64,000 nt of DNA from Vagococcus martis. Lineage in GTDB: Bacteria > Bacillota > Bacilli > Lactobacillales > Vagococcaceae. The notes under the pieces are model-generated. The model did no database searches, had not been told where the DNA came from, and saw only the letters and a program-made list of their open reading frames with translations. Each line of letters opens with the position of its first letter. Position 1 is the first letter of the stretch. The stretch covers positions 434,001-498,000 of the forward strand of contig NZ_MVAB01000001.1 of NCBI RefSeq assembly GCF_002026305.1, written 5' to 3'. A program made the translations under genes and the position numbers. Positions 8,620-18,059 of the stretch are shown here, piece after piece.

Positions 8620-9447
8620 TTAATAACAATCCCAATTATATAAAACATCAGAAAAATCCTTATTTTTTAATTTTTCATCATTAATAAAGAAATTACCCAC
8701 TCCAGTATCACCCCACATAACGATATCATCATCCGAATTCAACTGAAATAGTAACGTATTGTATTCTTCTGATAACTTCGTATCATATCCTCTTGGGTCT
8801 GATTGCGTGAAGAATGGATACCCACCGATGCATGTATTTTCTATATTATTTTCAAAAATTAATTCTTCGAATTCATCTTGTTTATCTTCATCAGTAAATC
8901 TATCTTCAATGAAGTCATAATAGGACTCACCCATATATTGGGTGAACTCTTCCGTATCTAAAATAGCAATTGTTTCTGATAAATGCCCATTTAGTTTAGT
9001 TTCTTCAGAAATAATATTCAATAGTTCTTCTTCGCTATATGGTTCAAATAAAGATTGTTGTTCTGATATGCTATGATATTCTTCTGTTAAATCTTCCATA
9101 TAAATTATTCTAAATCCAACTTGATTCGTTGGATTATAAAAATCCATCCCCGCTAAATCATCAAAATAATCAATATAAAAAGCTAATATTCCTTTTTGGG
9201 GAAAAGATTCTAAGGTAGGTAATTCTTCAAAATTCAACTGTGCTAGTAAAGATAATGGTTGATTATCCTCATTAGTTGGGTATGGTATAGACTTAGGTAA
9301 GTACCCATATCCTCCAATTTTACTGCTGTAAAGATTTGTTGGTTCATCTACTAAATCGAGTGAAATAAATTGACGTTTACTTTTCAAAATTTGTTTCACA
9401 TCTTCTTCTGGTAAGTAATTATATAATATTTTTTCTAATTTCTTCAT
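8620..9447 (-). CDS. DUF1963 (YwqG-type) protein, copy 1
   Basis: The product has 275 residues with the DUF1963 layout: an N-terminal segment with KIGGYGYLPKSIPYP and LSLLAQLNF, a central acidic part with GILAFYID, and a C-terminal segment CIGGYPFFTQSDPR then LLFQLNSDDDIVMWGDTGVGNFFI. In Bacillus subtilis ywqG lies beside a deaminase-toxin locus, so an immunity-related role is conceivable. The last 67 or so residues are the same as in copy 2 (19454-20293), while residues of about 140-205 differ strongly. Ribosome site GAGGAG precedes the ATG. Confidence 0.85.
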   Translation of the reverse strand: MKKLEKILYNYLPEEDVKQILKSKRQFISLDLVDEPTNLYSSKIGGYGYLPKSIPYPTNEDNQPLSLLAQLNFEELPTLESFPQKGILAFYIDYFDDLAGMDFYNPTNQVGFRIIYMEDLTEEYHSISEQQSLFEPYSEEELLNIISEETKLNGHLSETIAILDTEEFTQYMGESYYDFIEDRFTDEDKQDEFEELIFENNIENTCIGGYPFFTQSDPRGYDTKLSEEYNTLLFQLNSDDDIVMWGDTGVGNFFINDEKLKNKDFSDVLYNWDCY

Positions 9448-9480
9448 ATTTCATTCTCCTCTTATATATAAATTGATTAG

Positions 9481-9740
9481 TTATCAAACCATAAACCATA
9501 CATTATACATTTCTTCTAAAAATAGCTCATTTAATTGATATAATCACTTTCTGGTAGCACTGAATCTATCTTACAAAAAGGACAAAGAGCTGTATCATCA
9601 TTGGTTCCCTAGACATATTCAATTATCTCGCTATATTTAAACAAACGGATACAATAAAAGCATTCACAGGGCTCTGACTCTTTTAATAAACTTTTATTAT
9701 TTATAGATAATTTATGTGCTCTAGAATAGACTCCTCTCAG
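9481..9740 (-). pseudogene. decayed copy of the CxxC small-protein gene
   Basis: It aligns with the intact 85-residue gene at 20322-20579. Differences break it: the GTG start has become CTG (9738-9740), an in-frame TAG replaces a Gly-rich stretch near 9608-9611, one base is missing near 9543, and a short duplication lies near 9491. The cysteine-coding part is still readable. Confidence 0.8.
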
Positions 9741-10055
9741 TCGTTCCCCCCTCCATTCTATAAAAATATATTCATTAGATTAGTGTTTCCCAGAAAAACA
9801 TAAAACATTTAATCATTGATTTAACAACAATCTAACTATCTTCCTTTTTCAATTATTATTTTTATATCACTTATAAAAAGGTATTTTTTAAAATAATCTT
9901 ATTCTTGGGTAGTTTCAAAATCAAATTAGCAATACTGAAATATATAAAAAACATCATAGTAAAAATTCACATATCATTGATTACTAACTCAACAATGAAA
10001 AGAATTTATACCATGATGCATCATTAAAATGTACAATTAACATATAAACTCTATA
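9741..10055. other. gap holding a partial spacer repeat and an IS30 end relic
   Basis: No gene is seen. About 9802-9890 is a shorter copy of part of the 650-bp spacer repeats (compare 11159-11260 and 20820-20920). About 9910-10015 resembles the left end of the IS30 element at 12459-13699, including its inverted repeat and the stretch leading to the transposase start, but the rest of the element is missing. Confidence 0.65.
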
Positions 10056-10603
10056 TTAACAATCTAATGTTTTCATTTCGATAATACTATTATCATTTAT
10101 TACATTCCTAATATGTTCAATCTCTTGTTCTGTCAAATTAGGTTTATATATTACAAACATATTTGTTTTTTTAACTGTTAAAAAATAAAAATCATTCGTT
10201 TCAAAAATAGAACCAATATCTCCCCATACATAGTAATCAAAACTACCAGTTGCAATCTCACTCATTATTCCAGAGTTAGTAAAAATACTATAACCTTTAT
10301 ATACCGTTCTTAAGCTCAGATTTTTTTTTATCTGACTTTTTGGAAAGGATGTATATGTATATGTATATATGAGAATGAAACCTAAGAAAAATATAGGCAT
10401 CAACATAAAAAACATCCCATAGAGAGCACTTTTATTTTCATCTTTGTATGCAAAAAATAAAATTATAAAAAAACTAACAATAGAACTATTCCTGCAAATA
10501 AAACATTTTTTAATTTATTCTTCTCAGTTTTATCTACCTTAGTATAATATAATAGCAAGCCTTTAGCCATTAAATCATTAGATATTGTTGTCTCAATTAG
10601 CAC
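10056..10603 (-). pseudogene. YcxB-like membrane protein gene with a frameshift
   Basis: The gene starts with GTG (10601-10603) behind a strong AAAGGAGAAG. The first frame ends at a TAA in the first hydrophobic segment, and the next frame carries on through a second hydrophobic segment to 10056. The break falls at a run of seven A (10467-10473). Together the parts give a YcxB-like layout: a soluble start, two membrane helices (IILFFAYKD and FFMLMPIFFLGFILIY), then a beta-rich tail with WGDIGSIFETNDFYFLTV. A sequencing error in the homopolymer is a real alternative. Confidence 0.65.
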
Positions 10604-10982
10604 TTATACCTTCTCCTTTATTATCATAATTAAAAAAATATAGTTAAATCCTGTTTTTAATTTTATAAATTTCACTGTCTCAATTTATCATTTTTTCTAT
10701 CATTAACATAAAAAAACTAACACCCAAATTAAATTTCCATATCATATACCAACGACTCAAACTGTTACTAATTTTAAAAATCTCCTGAATCTTATATTTT
10801 CTGATTCATTTGATAGGCAGTTATATAGTATTTTTTCTTCCTTTATATTTCATTCTCCTAATTTATATAAAACGAATTATTATTGAACGACGTACTAAGA
10901 ATCCTCCTAAAATAATCTCAAATAATTGACATATATAAAACCGTACCGTTCAATTATATCACTATTTTTAATAATATCAAAC
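10604..10982. other. gap with relic of a DUF1963 gene start
   Basis: No intact gene is seen. About 10816-10870 matches the 5' end and ribosome site region of the two DUF1963 genes (compare 9415-9475 and 20260-20320), so a third copy once stood here and has almost vanished. Confidence 0.55.
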
Positions 10983-11635
10983 GAAAAAAGTGTTACAGAA
11001 ACCTTTTATTATCAATGGTTTCAGCATGTCTCATTTTCCACAATAATACATAACAAGCTAATACTTTAATTTAAATCCTTGTATCCCATATATATCAAAG
11101 GTTACAGCATCTATCACCCCTAGTCTCTTTTTCAGCACTTATATTTTCCAGTATAAAATAAAGCGCTTAATCATTGATTTAACAACAATCTAACCTATCT
11201 TCCTTTTTCAATTATTATTTTTATATCACTTTATCATCCCTATAATAAAGGTATTTTTAAAGATTTTTTAAAGATATTTATATTTAAAAAAACACAAATA
11301 AACATTGATATAAAGGTAATAATATATAATAAAACCAAAAAAATAAGATACCCCTTTATCTACCCCTTGAAAAAGGTAAAATCGCAAGTATCTTACTATT
11401 TAATCATGTTATTTTATTTTTACCCAATACTATAAAACGTTGATTTAAAAGCATTTATCAATTTTAGTCTTATCTTCACTTTTAATAAAAACCAATTTCC
11501 ACGAATATTTGTGATGGTGTCGAAGTTTCGAAGTTATTTTTTATTGACTTTGTTGATTTATCAACGTTTATCTTTTTTTGAAAAACTAATTTCTTCTTAC
11601 TATTCTCACCATATTACCCAAAAACTACCCCTTTG
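10983..11635. repeat. 650-bp intergenic direct repeat, copy A
   Basis: This non-coding block is repeated with high identity at 20646-21297. It holds a nested inverted repeat at about 11348-11399 (outer arms TAAGATAC and GTATCTTA, inner arms around CCCCTTGAAAAAGG). I see no convincing open frame in it. Each copy ends shortly before the 3' end of a minus-strand gene (AlkD-like here, the nuclease-like gene at copy B). Smaller diverged parts recur at 9802-9890 and 15219-15283. Confidence 0.8.
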
Positions 11636-11661
11636 AAAGGTATCAATCAAAGATTTCTCTC

Positions 11662-12390
11662 CTACTCTTCATTATTTGATAAATATTCTTTTCCCATTTT
11701 AGATGTTGATGATATAAGGCGCTCTCTACTTGGAATTTTTATCAAATTTTGTAATTCCTTTAATGCATCTTTCCCTACCCAAACATTTGATTTTTTAGAA
11801 GATTTGATAAATCCTTCTGCTACTATATACGCTTTTTCTTTTGATTCCTTACTTATCTTACCTAACTCCTTCAGAGACCAAGATACTGCTTTTTCAATAA
11901 TGGGAGTGTTATCCACTTCATATTGTCTAATCATATCTAGAAAATAATCTACTTCTTTTTCAGTCAAATTTTTATGTACAGAGGTTGAGGCAATAAGTGA
12001 GAAAGCTCCTCTTTTTTCATATACTGATTCCCCATTTATCCAGCTTTCAATAAACTCTTTATAATCCTCTCTTTTCACTACTACTTCTTTACAGAACATA
12101 TCACACAAATCCCATGAATGAATCATATTCATATAATATCTAATTTCTTCAATCGAATAATTTTCTGGTTCCATAATAAGAATAGCTATCATTTTACTCT
12201 CATGAAAACAGTAATACCACAACTCATCAACCAATTGCTCTTGTTTCTTATACTTCTTAGCTATTTTTCTAACATCTCCTGTAGAAACACCAATCGAATC
12301 TTTTTCAGGTATGCCCAGTTTAATGATATTTTCTTTATATTTTTGAGAAGAACAACTTCTTAATTCATCAATAATATTGTCACAATTCAT
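11662..12390 (-). CDS. AlkD-like DNA alkylation repair (HEAT-repeat) protein
   Basis: The product has 242 residues, entirely helical, in the AlkD family of HEAT-repeat DNA glycosylases that remove positively charged alkylpurines. The family signature is visible as W93-D94-L95-C96-D97, the site of the catalytic Asp. The start ATG overlaps the stop of the former SRPBCC gene (TAATG), and AGGAGG lies upstream, so the two genes were translationally coupled before an IS30 element split the first. It may now depend on read-through or a new promoter. Confidence 0.85.
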   Translation of the reverse strand: MNCDNIIDELRSCSSQKYKENIIKLGIPEKDSIGVSTGDVRKIAKKYKKQEQLVDELWYYCFHESKMIAILIMEPENYSIEEIRYYMNMIHSWDLCDMFCKEVVVKREDYKEFIESWINGESVYEKRGAFSLIASTSVHKNLTEKEVDYFLDMIRQYEVDNTPIIEKAVSWSLKELGKISKESKEKAYIVAEGFIKSSKKSNVWVGKDALKELQNLIKIPSRERLISSTSKMGKEYLSNNEE

Positions 12391-12458
12391 TACTTATAAA
12401 CCTCCTTTTCTAAATCTCTCATATATTTTTTTTGCATATTTTTTAAATTTAAAGAAAA

Positions 12459-13699
12459 GGTTAATTGTAGAATCAAGTTAGCCACCCTAAAATAATAAAA
12501 AAACACCATGGTAAAAATTCATGTATCATTGAAGTATCCACCCAACAACGAAAGGAATTTTTATCATGGAACAAACTCAGAATACCACACAAAAACTGAC
12601 TTATAAACATCTTTCCTTTGAGGAAAGACAACTTATTGAAGTTTGGCATAATAGAGGTGATTCTAATAGAGAAATCGGTAAACGATTAGGTCGACACCAT
12701 CAAACAATAAATAATGAGCTGAAACGTGGTACAACAACACAAATCAAAGAAAATAACAAACCTAGACAACTCTATTTTGCTGAAACAGGACAAGCTAAAT
12801 ATATAGAAAACAGAAAACGTTGTGGTGCTAAGTCTAAGCTACTCAGTGCTGTTGACTTTATTAATTATGCCTGTAAACAGATTATTGACTTTAATTGGTC
12901 ACCTGATGCCATTGTTGGTTTTGTCAAGTCCTTAAGGACGTGGGATAAACCTCTTGTTTCTACTAAAACACTTTATAACTATATTGATAAAGGATTTTTA
13001 CCTATTAGAAACCATCACCTCAAGATGAAGCTTAGGCTCTCATCTAAAAAGAAAAGAAGTCGTAAGCATAAAAAAGAACTAGGAAAATCAATTGATGAAC
13101 GACCAAGTACAGTTAACAATAGAGAAAGCTTTGGTCATTGGGAAATAGATAGCGTTATTGGTTCAAAATCTAAAGATGATAATGCTCTACTTACTCTTGT
13201 TGAAAGAAAAACGCGTTACATGATTACTGTTGTGTTAGATGATCACACAGAAGAGTCTGTTTGTTATGCTGTTAATCGATTAAAATCTGAGCTCGGACAA
13301 GCTAGCTTTAGCAAGATGTTTCAATCAATTACTGCTGATAATGGTAGTGAATTTAGCTCGCTACATGATGCTCTCCAACAAATAACTGATGTCTATTTTG
13401 CTCATCCTTATTCTTCTTGGGAACGAGGCACAAATGAAAGACATAATGGTTTATTAAGACAATTTATTCCGAAAGGAACTCCGATTTGTCACTACTCAAA
13501 ACAGTTCATTCAACTAGCTACTGAAAAGATTAATCTTTTACCACGTAAAATCTTAAATTATAGACAACCAGCAACATTATTTTTAGAAGAAATTCTAAAG
13601 CTTAAAATCAAAACATGTTGGTAAAAATGGATTTTAATAGAATAACATAGAAATTTAGATATTTTTGCCTAGGTGGCTAACTTAATATTGCAATTTAGG
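12459..13699 (+). mobile_element. IS30-family element, second type, with 14-bp target duplication
   Basis: 1241 bp. The inverted ends share AAGTTAGCCACC (12475-12486 and 13672-13683) inside about 26-bp imperfect repeats. The 14-mer AAATTTAAAGAAAA occurs directly on both sides, at 12445-12458 and 13700-13713. Removing the element plus one copy restores the host SRPBCC frame exactly. Most family members make 2-3 bp duplications, though longer ones are known for IS1630. Confidence 0.88.
12566..13624 (+). CDS. IS30-family transposase
   Basis: A 352-residue transposase. The N-terminal part has the IS30 helix-turn-helix (LSFEERQLIEVWHNRG, then IGKRLGRHHQTINNELKRG). The catalytic triad shows as Asp in GHWEIDSVIG, Asp in TADNGSEFS and Glu in ERHNGLLRQF. 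It is clearly different from the 319-residue transposase elsewhere in the window. It appears intact, so the element could be active. An end relic of a related copy lies at 9910-10015. Confidence 0.95.
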   Translation: MEQTQNTTQKLTYKHLSFEERQLIEVWHNRGDSNREIGKRLGRHHQTINNELKRGTTTQIKENNKPRQLYFAETGQAKYIENRKRCGAKSKLLSAVDFINYACKQIIDFNWSPDAIVGFVKSLRTWDKPLVSTKTLYNYIDKGFLPIRNHHLKMKLRLSSKKKRSRKHKKELGKSIDERPSTVNNRESFGHWEIDSVIGSKSKDDNALLTLVERKTRYMITVVLDDHTEESVCYAVNRLKSELGQASFSKMFQSITADNGSEFSSLHDALQQITDVYFAHPYSSWERGTNERHNGLLRQFIPKGTPICHYSKQFIQLATEKINLLPRKILNYRQPATLFLEEILKLKIKTCW

Positions 13700-14176
13700 A
13701 AATTTAAAGAAAATAAAGAAACTAACCATATTATAGGATTTTTTATATCGATTTCTTCAACAAAAATTAATTTCGTTTTCGTACCGCACACTTCAAATTT
13801 TCCTACCCACATTCCTTCAAAAAATTTACTTTTCATATCAAAAGAATATTTTTCACCATATATTTTATCAATAATCCTAAAAGTGGTTTCACCCCCACCT
13901 TTGAAATATTCAATAAATTCAGTTGAAGTAATTTTTTTTAAGTTAGTTAAATCGCTACGCCATTCATAATTATCTAAATCTGTTACTACATTCCATATCT
14001 CTTCTATACCAATTTCAAATTCCCACTCAATTCTAGCTTTTCGTTTCATATACTATCCTCCTATAACATTTTAAATATCTTTTTAAATCCAAAAATTTCC
14101 AAAAAACTAATAAAAATTCCTAAAACATAAATTATATAAACCTTGATAAATTTTTTTCCAAAATAATGTCTAATAC

Positions 14177-14473
14177 TTAGTCCTTTTTAGCTAAAACATT
14201 AGTGAAAATAATTGTCAAAATCAAACTAATAAAAATTATACTCGTAATAATAGTATTAATATCTGGAAAAATAAAACCAACTAATTCTAAAGCTGCGATA
14301 GTCAAACAAAATGAACCTATAATTTTTGACATAATTGGTATATTGACTTTTGATTTTTCTTTAGTAGAACTCATATTAAAACCAGCTATCAAAAAAAGCC
14401 ATTTTCCCCTAAATATTTGGATACCAATAGTTAAGAAAATTAAAATTACAAATATATTTACAATGCTATCCAT
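14177..14473 (-). CDS. DUF3784 family membrane protein
   Basis: The product has 98 residues with about three membrane helices. The motif GKWLFLIAGFN followed by a Lys/Ser-rich loop and PIMSKIIG is typical of DUF3784 proteins, whose role is unknown. A decayed copy of its first codons and upstream DNA lies at about 2010-2078, so the gene belongs to the duplicated material of the island. Confidence 0.75.
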   Translation of the reverse strand: MDSIVNIFVILIFLTIGIQIFRGKWLFLIAGFNMSSTKEKSKVNIPIMSKIIGSFCLTIAALELVGFIFPDINTIITSIIFISLILTIIFTNVLAKKD

Positions 14474-14745
14474 AAAATATACACCCCTTTTTTATACAAT
14501 AATTATATCATTGACTTCATTTAAGTATTGTTTATTTCTTTCTAATATATTTTTATCCATGGTCTCCTTTGGATAACTTTTACTAATTATTTACCGATAC
14601 AGTATTTCCTCTTAATCTTTATGTTTAAAAATAATTACAATTGTCTATTTCTTAAGTAATAGGTTTTATAAAACAAAAATAAACACACTTGATATTCACT
14701 TAAAATCATTTTACTTACTATTTTAAAAATTAAAATATAAATTTA

Positions 14746-15069
14746 TTACTTGTAAACTTTTTCTATGATCCTTTCAATTTTTCTATCCATATGAGGTAAG
14801 TTTTGCACCGGAACTAATATTGTTTTTCCCCATCTTCTTTTCATTTGAAATATATCTTCGATTCCAAATAAAATATATGTTTGATGTTGTTCAGGGCATC
14901 TTTTAGACGCCATAGTCCTAGTAGCTATATCAAGAAGTACTATTTTTTTCTTATTTAAAGGAACGGTTGATTCTTTTTCAGTTTCATATCCTATCTCTAT
15001 GACATAATTTTTTCTATTAACAATATCAAACGAATTCAATTTTTGTACAATCAATTCAGTCTGATACAT
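14746..15069 (-). CDS. hypothetical protein
   Basis: The product has 107 residues, basic, with the segments KKIVLLDIATRTMASK and QTYILFGIEDIFQMKRRWGK. The alternation of beta-like and basic helical parts is all that can be said; no family is recognised. The gap downstream and upstream is AT-rich. Upstream, 15219-15283 holds a decayed piece of the 650-bp spacer repeat. Confidence 0.45.
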   Translation of the reverse strand: MYQTELIVQKLNSFDIVNRKNYVIEIGYETEKESTVPLNKKKIVLLDIATRTMASKRCPEQHQTYILFGIEDIFQMKRRWGKTILVPVQNLPHMDRKIERIIEKVYK

Positions 15070-15331
15070 CCATCTTTCTTTTTTCCATCACTTCCAATAT
15101 ATTTCCACTTATAATTTAAGTCTGGTAATTGAAACATTGATTTAAAGCACATTCCTTCTCCTTTTTTAGTTTAACTATCTATTATATAATTTCGTGTCAT
15201 ATTCAATTGATAATAGAAATTCTTTATTATCAATTATCTCAATATATATATCATTTTCCATACTATTACATAACAAGCTTGTACGCCAACAGAATCTCCT
15301 TATAATACTTTACTAGCTTCTTAGAATATAT

Positions 15332-15838
15332 TTATAGATATCTTTTTACAGAACCCTTATAGCTTAAATAACTATCCCCATAAATTTCTTCACACCATCG
15401 TTCCTCAGATAAAATAATCCAATGTGCTGATAATTGAAATACCAAGAGCACTAAAAAATATACCCAAGAATCTAATAATAAGCTACATCCTAAGAAATAA
15501 ACAAAATACCCAACATACATTGGATTTCTTGAATATTTATAAACCCCTTTGACTCTTAAGACACTATTAGATTTGTCCGAAAAGTGAATAATCGTGATTA
15601 AGACTAAAGCTATCCCCAGAATATACACTACCCATCCAAGATAACTATGAATGTTTATTTGATATAATAATGGCATGAAAACAAGTAAGACATTAGTAAT
15701 CTGATACATAATATAAAAATATTTTTCTTTGTCCCTTAGTGGAGCAAAATAGTTAGCTTCTTTTACAGCTGAGTAACTTAACTTAGGCATTATCCAAAAT
15801 CGAATAATTAATAATGGAAATATTAGTATTATCCCCAT
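15332..15838 (-). CDS. isoprenylcysteine/phospholipid methyltransferase-family membrane protein
   Basis: The product has 168 residues with about four membrane helices. The C-terminal half carries the family hallmarks: VYKYSRNPMYVGYF (SAM-binding entrance) and EERWCEEIYGDSYLSY then a final RYL. Bacterial members methylate lipids or unknown thiols, and the substrate here is unknown. Only 19 bp separate it from the cytidine deaminase gene, so they probably share a transcript. Confidence 0.8.
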   Translation of the reverse strand: MGIILIFPLLIIRFWIMPKLSYSAVKEANYFAPLRDKEKYFYIMYQITNVLLVFMPLLYQINIHSYLGWVVYILGIALVLITIIHFSDKSNSVLRVKGVYKYSRNPMYVGYFVYFLGCSLLLDSWVYFLVLLVFQLSAHWIILSEERWCEEIYGDSYLSYKGSVKRYL

Positions 15839-15857
15839 AGAATAACTCCTCCTGTCT

Positions 15858-16277
15858 TTATTTTAATCTATAATCTCCCCACCACTTCGGTAATAACTCC
15901 TGTAACGTCACTACTTCTCTAGTATTAAAATCAACCAAAACTTCAGTATTTTTATTGCTTGGTGAAAATTGCATAAGAGTTTCACGACAAATCCCACACG
16001 GTATGCCACCATTTTGATGGGAAGGTGGAACATCTCGGAAAGCAATTAATCTTTTAACCTGAGTTTCTCCACATTCTTGATACATATTAATCAAAGCCAT
16101 TCTTTCAGCACATAAATTTATCGTACCACCTGTCCCCTCGATACAGTACCCAGTAAAAATATTTCCACTGATACTTTCTAAAGCACATACCACATGATTC
16201 GTATAAATAAAGCTGTTTACTTCTGTGGGGTGATAATGTTCTTTCGCTTTTAAATACAATGTTTCCCAAATATCCAT
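15858..16277 (-). CDS. cytidine deaminase-family protein
   Basis: The product has 139 residues with both zinc-site motifs of the family, CAE at residues 56-58 and PCGIC at 93-97. It should deaminate cytidine or a related pyrimidine nucleoside; blasticidin deaminase-like members share these motifs, so the substrate is not certain. GGGAGG stands upstream of the ATG. An IS30 element ends about 33 bp upstream and may have replaced the native promoter. Confidence 0.85.
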   Translation of the reverse strand: MDIWETLYLKAKEHYHPTEVNSFIYTNHVVCALESISGNIFTGYCIEGTGGTINLCAERMALINMYQECGETQVKRLIAFRDVPPSHQNGGIPCGICRETLMQFSPSNKNTEVLVDFNTREVVTLQELLPKWWGDYRLK

Positions 16278-16310
16278 TTCTTCTAACCTCCCTAGTTAAT
16301 ATTATTTCAT

Positions 16311-17369
16311 TTGTCAAATTAAGCTAGACAAAATATCGTTGTCTACATAACTCAAAAATACTTCCAATGGTGTTTTATAGTTTAATGATTTTCTAGGAAT
16401 ATTATTTCTTTTAGAAGCGATAGATTGGATAAAAGATTCCTCAACTTTGTTGAAATCCATTTGTTTAGGTAATCCATCTTTACGTAATAACCCATTAGAG
16501 TTTTCATTTAAGCCACGTTGTGATGGTGTTCCTGGATCGGCAAAATAAATATCAATATCATTTAGATTGCTGATTGATTTCCAATTAGAAAATTCTTTAC
16601 CACAATCGAATGTGATTGATTTAAATAGATGGCATGGAAACTTTTTAAACCAATTATTTAAACTATTTTCGATATCTATTGCTCGTCTGCCTATTGGTTT
16701 TAACGTAATAATCACTTTCGATAGTCTTTCAACGAGTGTGATAACAGCACTTTTATGATCTTTTCCAACAATTGTGTCACCTTCAAGGTGACCAAATTCA
16801 TTATTAAAGAGTTGATAGTCCTTATTACGTTGATGGATGGTTCTTTTAAAGGCTTGTTTACCTCTTTTTTCTTTATAACCATTCGCTTTCCTTTTACCTT
16901 TCATAGGTAATGCGGTCAAATCAAACAGTCCTTGCTTAAATAATCTATAAAGAGTACTGATAGAACATGAGATAGGAAACTCAGCACGACCAATAATGAC
17001 ATCTGGAGTCCATCCTTGAACAACCTTCTTTTGAATGTATTCTGTTTCATTATCAGATAAAGAAATAGGACGCCTGCCACAATTCTTTTTATTATTTTTG
17101 TATCTTTTATAGTAATCTAGTGCAGATAATCCCTCATCAAAAGCTTTGTAAACATTATAGATAGTCTGTTTTGCTCGTTTCAATTGTTTCGCAACGTATG
17201 TTCCTTTTTTATTTTGATGGTAATAAGCTTCTATCAAAACTAGCTCGTCTGTAGTAAGATGTGTATAGGTCATTTGTGATCACTCTCCTTGTTTTCTTTG
17301 GTTGGAAATACAATTTGAGTGTATCACAAATGATTTTTTAGTTGTCTAGCTTAATTTTACAATCGGCGT
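16311..17369 (-). mobile_element. IS30-family insertion sequence, copy 2
   Basis: It appears identical over its length to 2575-3633, with a constant offset of 13,736 bp. It sits between the cytidine deaminase gene and the end of the paralogue of the gene split by copy 1. No matching target duplication is evident, which suggests a rearrangement such as recombination between copies or a deletion next to the element. Confidence 0.88.
16314..17273 (-). CDS. IS30-family transposase (identical to the one at 2578-3537)
   Basis: 319 residues with the same N-terminal helix-turn-helix and Asp-Asp-Glu core (GHLEGDTIVG, ITFDCGKEF, NENSNGLLR). No residue differs from copy 1, so the duplication is recent. 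Together the two copies bracket 13.7 kb of island genes and could act as a composite element or as a recombination site. Confidence 0.93.
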   Translation of the reverse strand: MTYTHLTTDELVLIEAYYHQNKKGTYVAKQLKRAKQTIYNVYKAFDEGLSALDYYKRYKNNKKNCGRRPISLSDNETEYIQKKVVQGWTPDVIIGRAEFPISCSISTLYRLFKQGLFDLTALPMKGKRKANGYKEKRGKQAFKRTIHQRNKDYQLFNNEFGHLEGDTIVGKDHKSAVITLVERLSKVIITLKPIGRRAIDIENSLNNWFKKFPCHLFKSITFDCGKEFSNWKSISNLNDIDIYFADPGTPSQRGLNENSNGLLRKDGLPKQMDFNKVEESFIQSIASKRNNIPRKSLNYKTPLEVFLSYVDNDILSSLI

Positions 17370-17381
17370 TATAAAAATAAA

Positions 17382-17845
17382 TTACTTCACGTTGCTATCT
17401 ATCATCTCTTTAAAAGTATTTTCTAACTGATTAATGGCGGAGAAAAACTCATGAAGTCTGATGTCATTCTTATCCTCATTTGAAACACTTACATCACTAT
17501 TTCCCATATTTCGTGAACTGAATCTACATATATCTTAGTTAATTTTTCTAACTTCTCAAACGTATTATCATAATAATAAAAATAATTTTTTCCATCTGCT
17601 TTTTTTACCATCATAATATTATCTTCTTTATTTGCTTTTATCCGATTACTTAATCCTTGTAACAACCCTAGTCTCTTCACACCTTCTTCATTAACCATCA
17701 CTTTTTTCAATGACTTATCTTTATACAATTCATTCCACAACTCATCAAATGTTGCACCATCTTCAAACTTGCTCTTCAAAATTACAGGTAACTTTTCTCT
17801 AATCAATTCTGTTGCACTAACTTCTTTGTTAACCATATCATTCAC
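17382..17845 (-). pseudogene. paralogue of the split gene at 2353-3902, frameshifted
   Basis: The first frame gives 118 residues (MNDMVNKEVSATELI to VDSVHEI) and ends in WEIVM. Compared with the paralogue one base is missing near 17502-17508 (GAAATAG instead of GAAAATAG). In the next frame the reading continues as NSDVSVSNEDKND and ends IDSNVK at 17382. So both copies of this gene are broken, by different events. A winged-helix-like architecture is possible, but the family is not recognised. Confidence 0.7.
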
Positions 17846-18059
17846 TCCTTTTTAAGTGTGTGAATGATAGCTTCTTTTTATTTTATATTCAAGCAATTTT
17901 TATACCTAACATATAATGGGTTTTATACTATCAAATTTCAATAATATGAATTTAAATTTTAAAAAGTAAGAAAAACGTCGTCGATTAACTACTCACTTAA
18001 TTAGGTTAATAAGAAAATAAAAATAAGAATCTATCAAATTTATACTCTTATCTAAATTA

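Larger units (their letters stand above)
12390..14049 (-). pseudogene. SRPBCC (START/polyketide cyclase-like) gene split by IS30
   Basis: The first 122 codons (MKRKARIEWEFEIGI to WLVSLFSLNF) lie at 13684-14049 and then run into the insertion sequence, which adds a short false tail IKLAT. The missing end is on the other side at 12390-12458: removing the element with one copy of a 14-bp duplication gives SLNLKNMQKKYMRDLEKEVYK and a TAA. The SRPBCC fold binds small hydrophobic ligands; the ligand is unknown. The restored length is about 145 residues, as expected for the family. Confidence 0.85.

Noticed and set aside
16105-16317. 70-codon minus-strand frame overlapping the cytidine deaminase gene
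   Set aside because: It lies in another frame of a gene with clear zinc motifs and has no support of its own.
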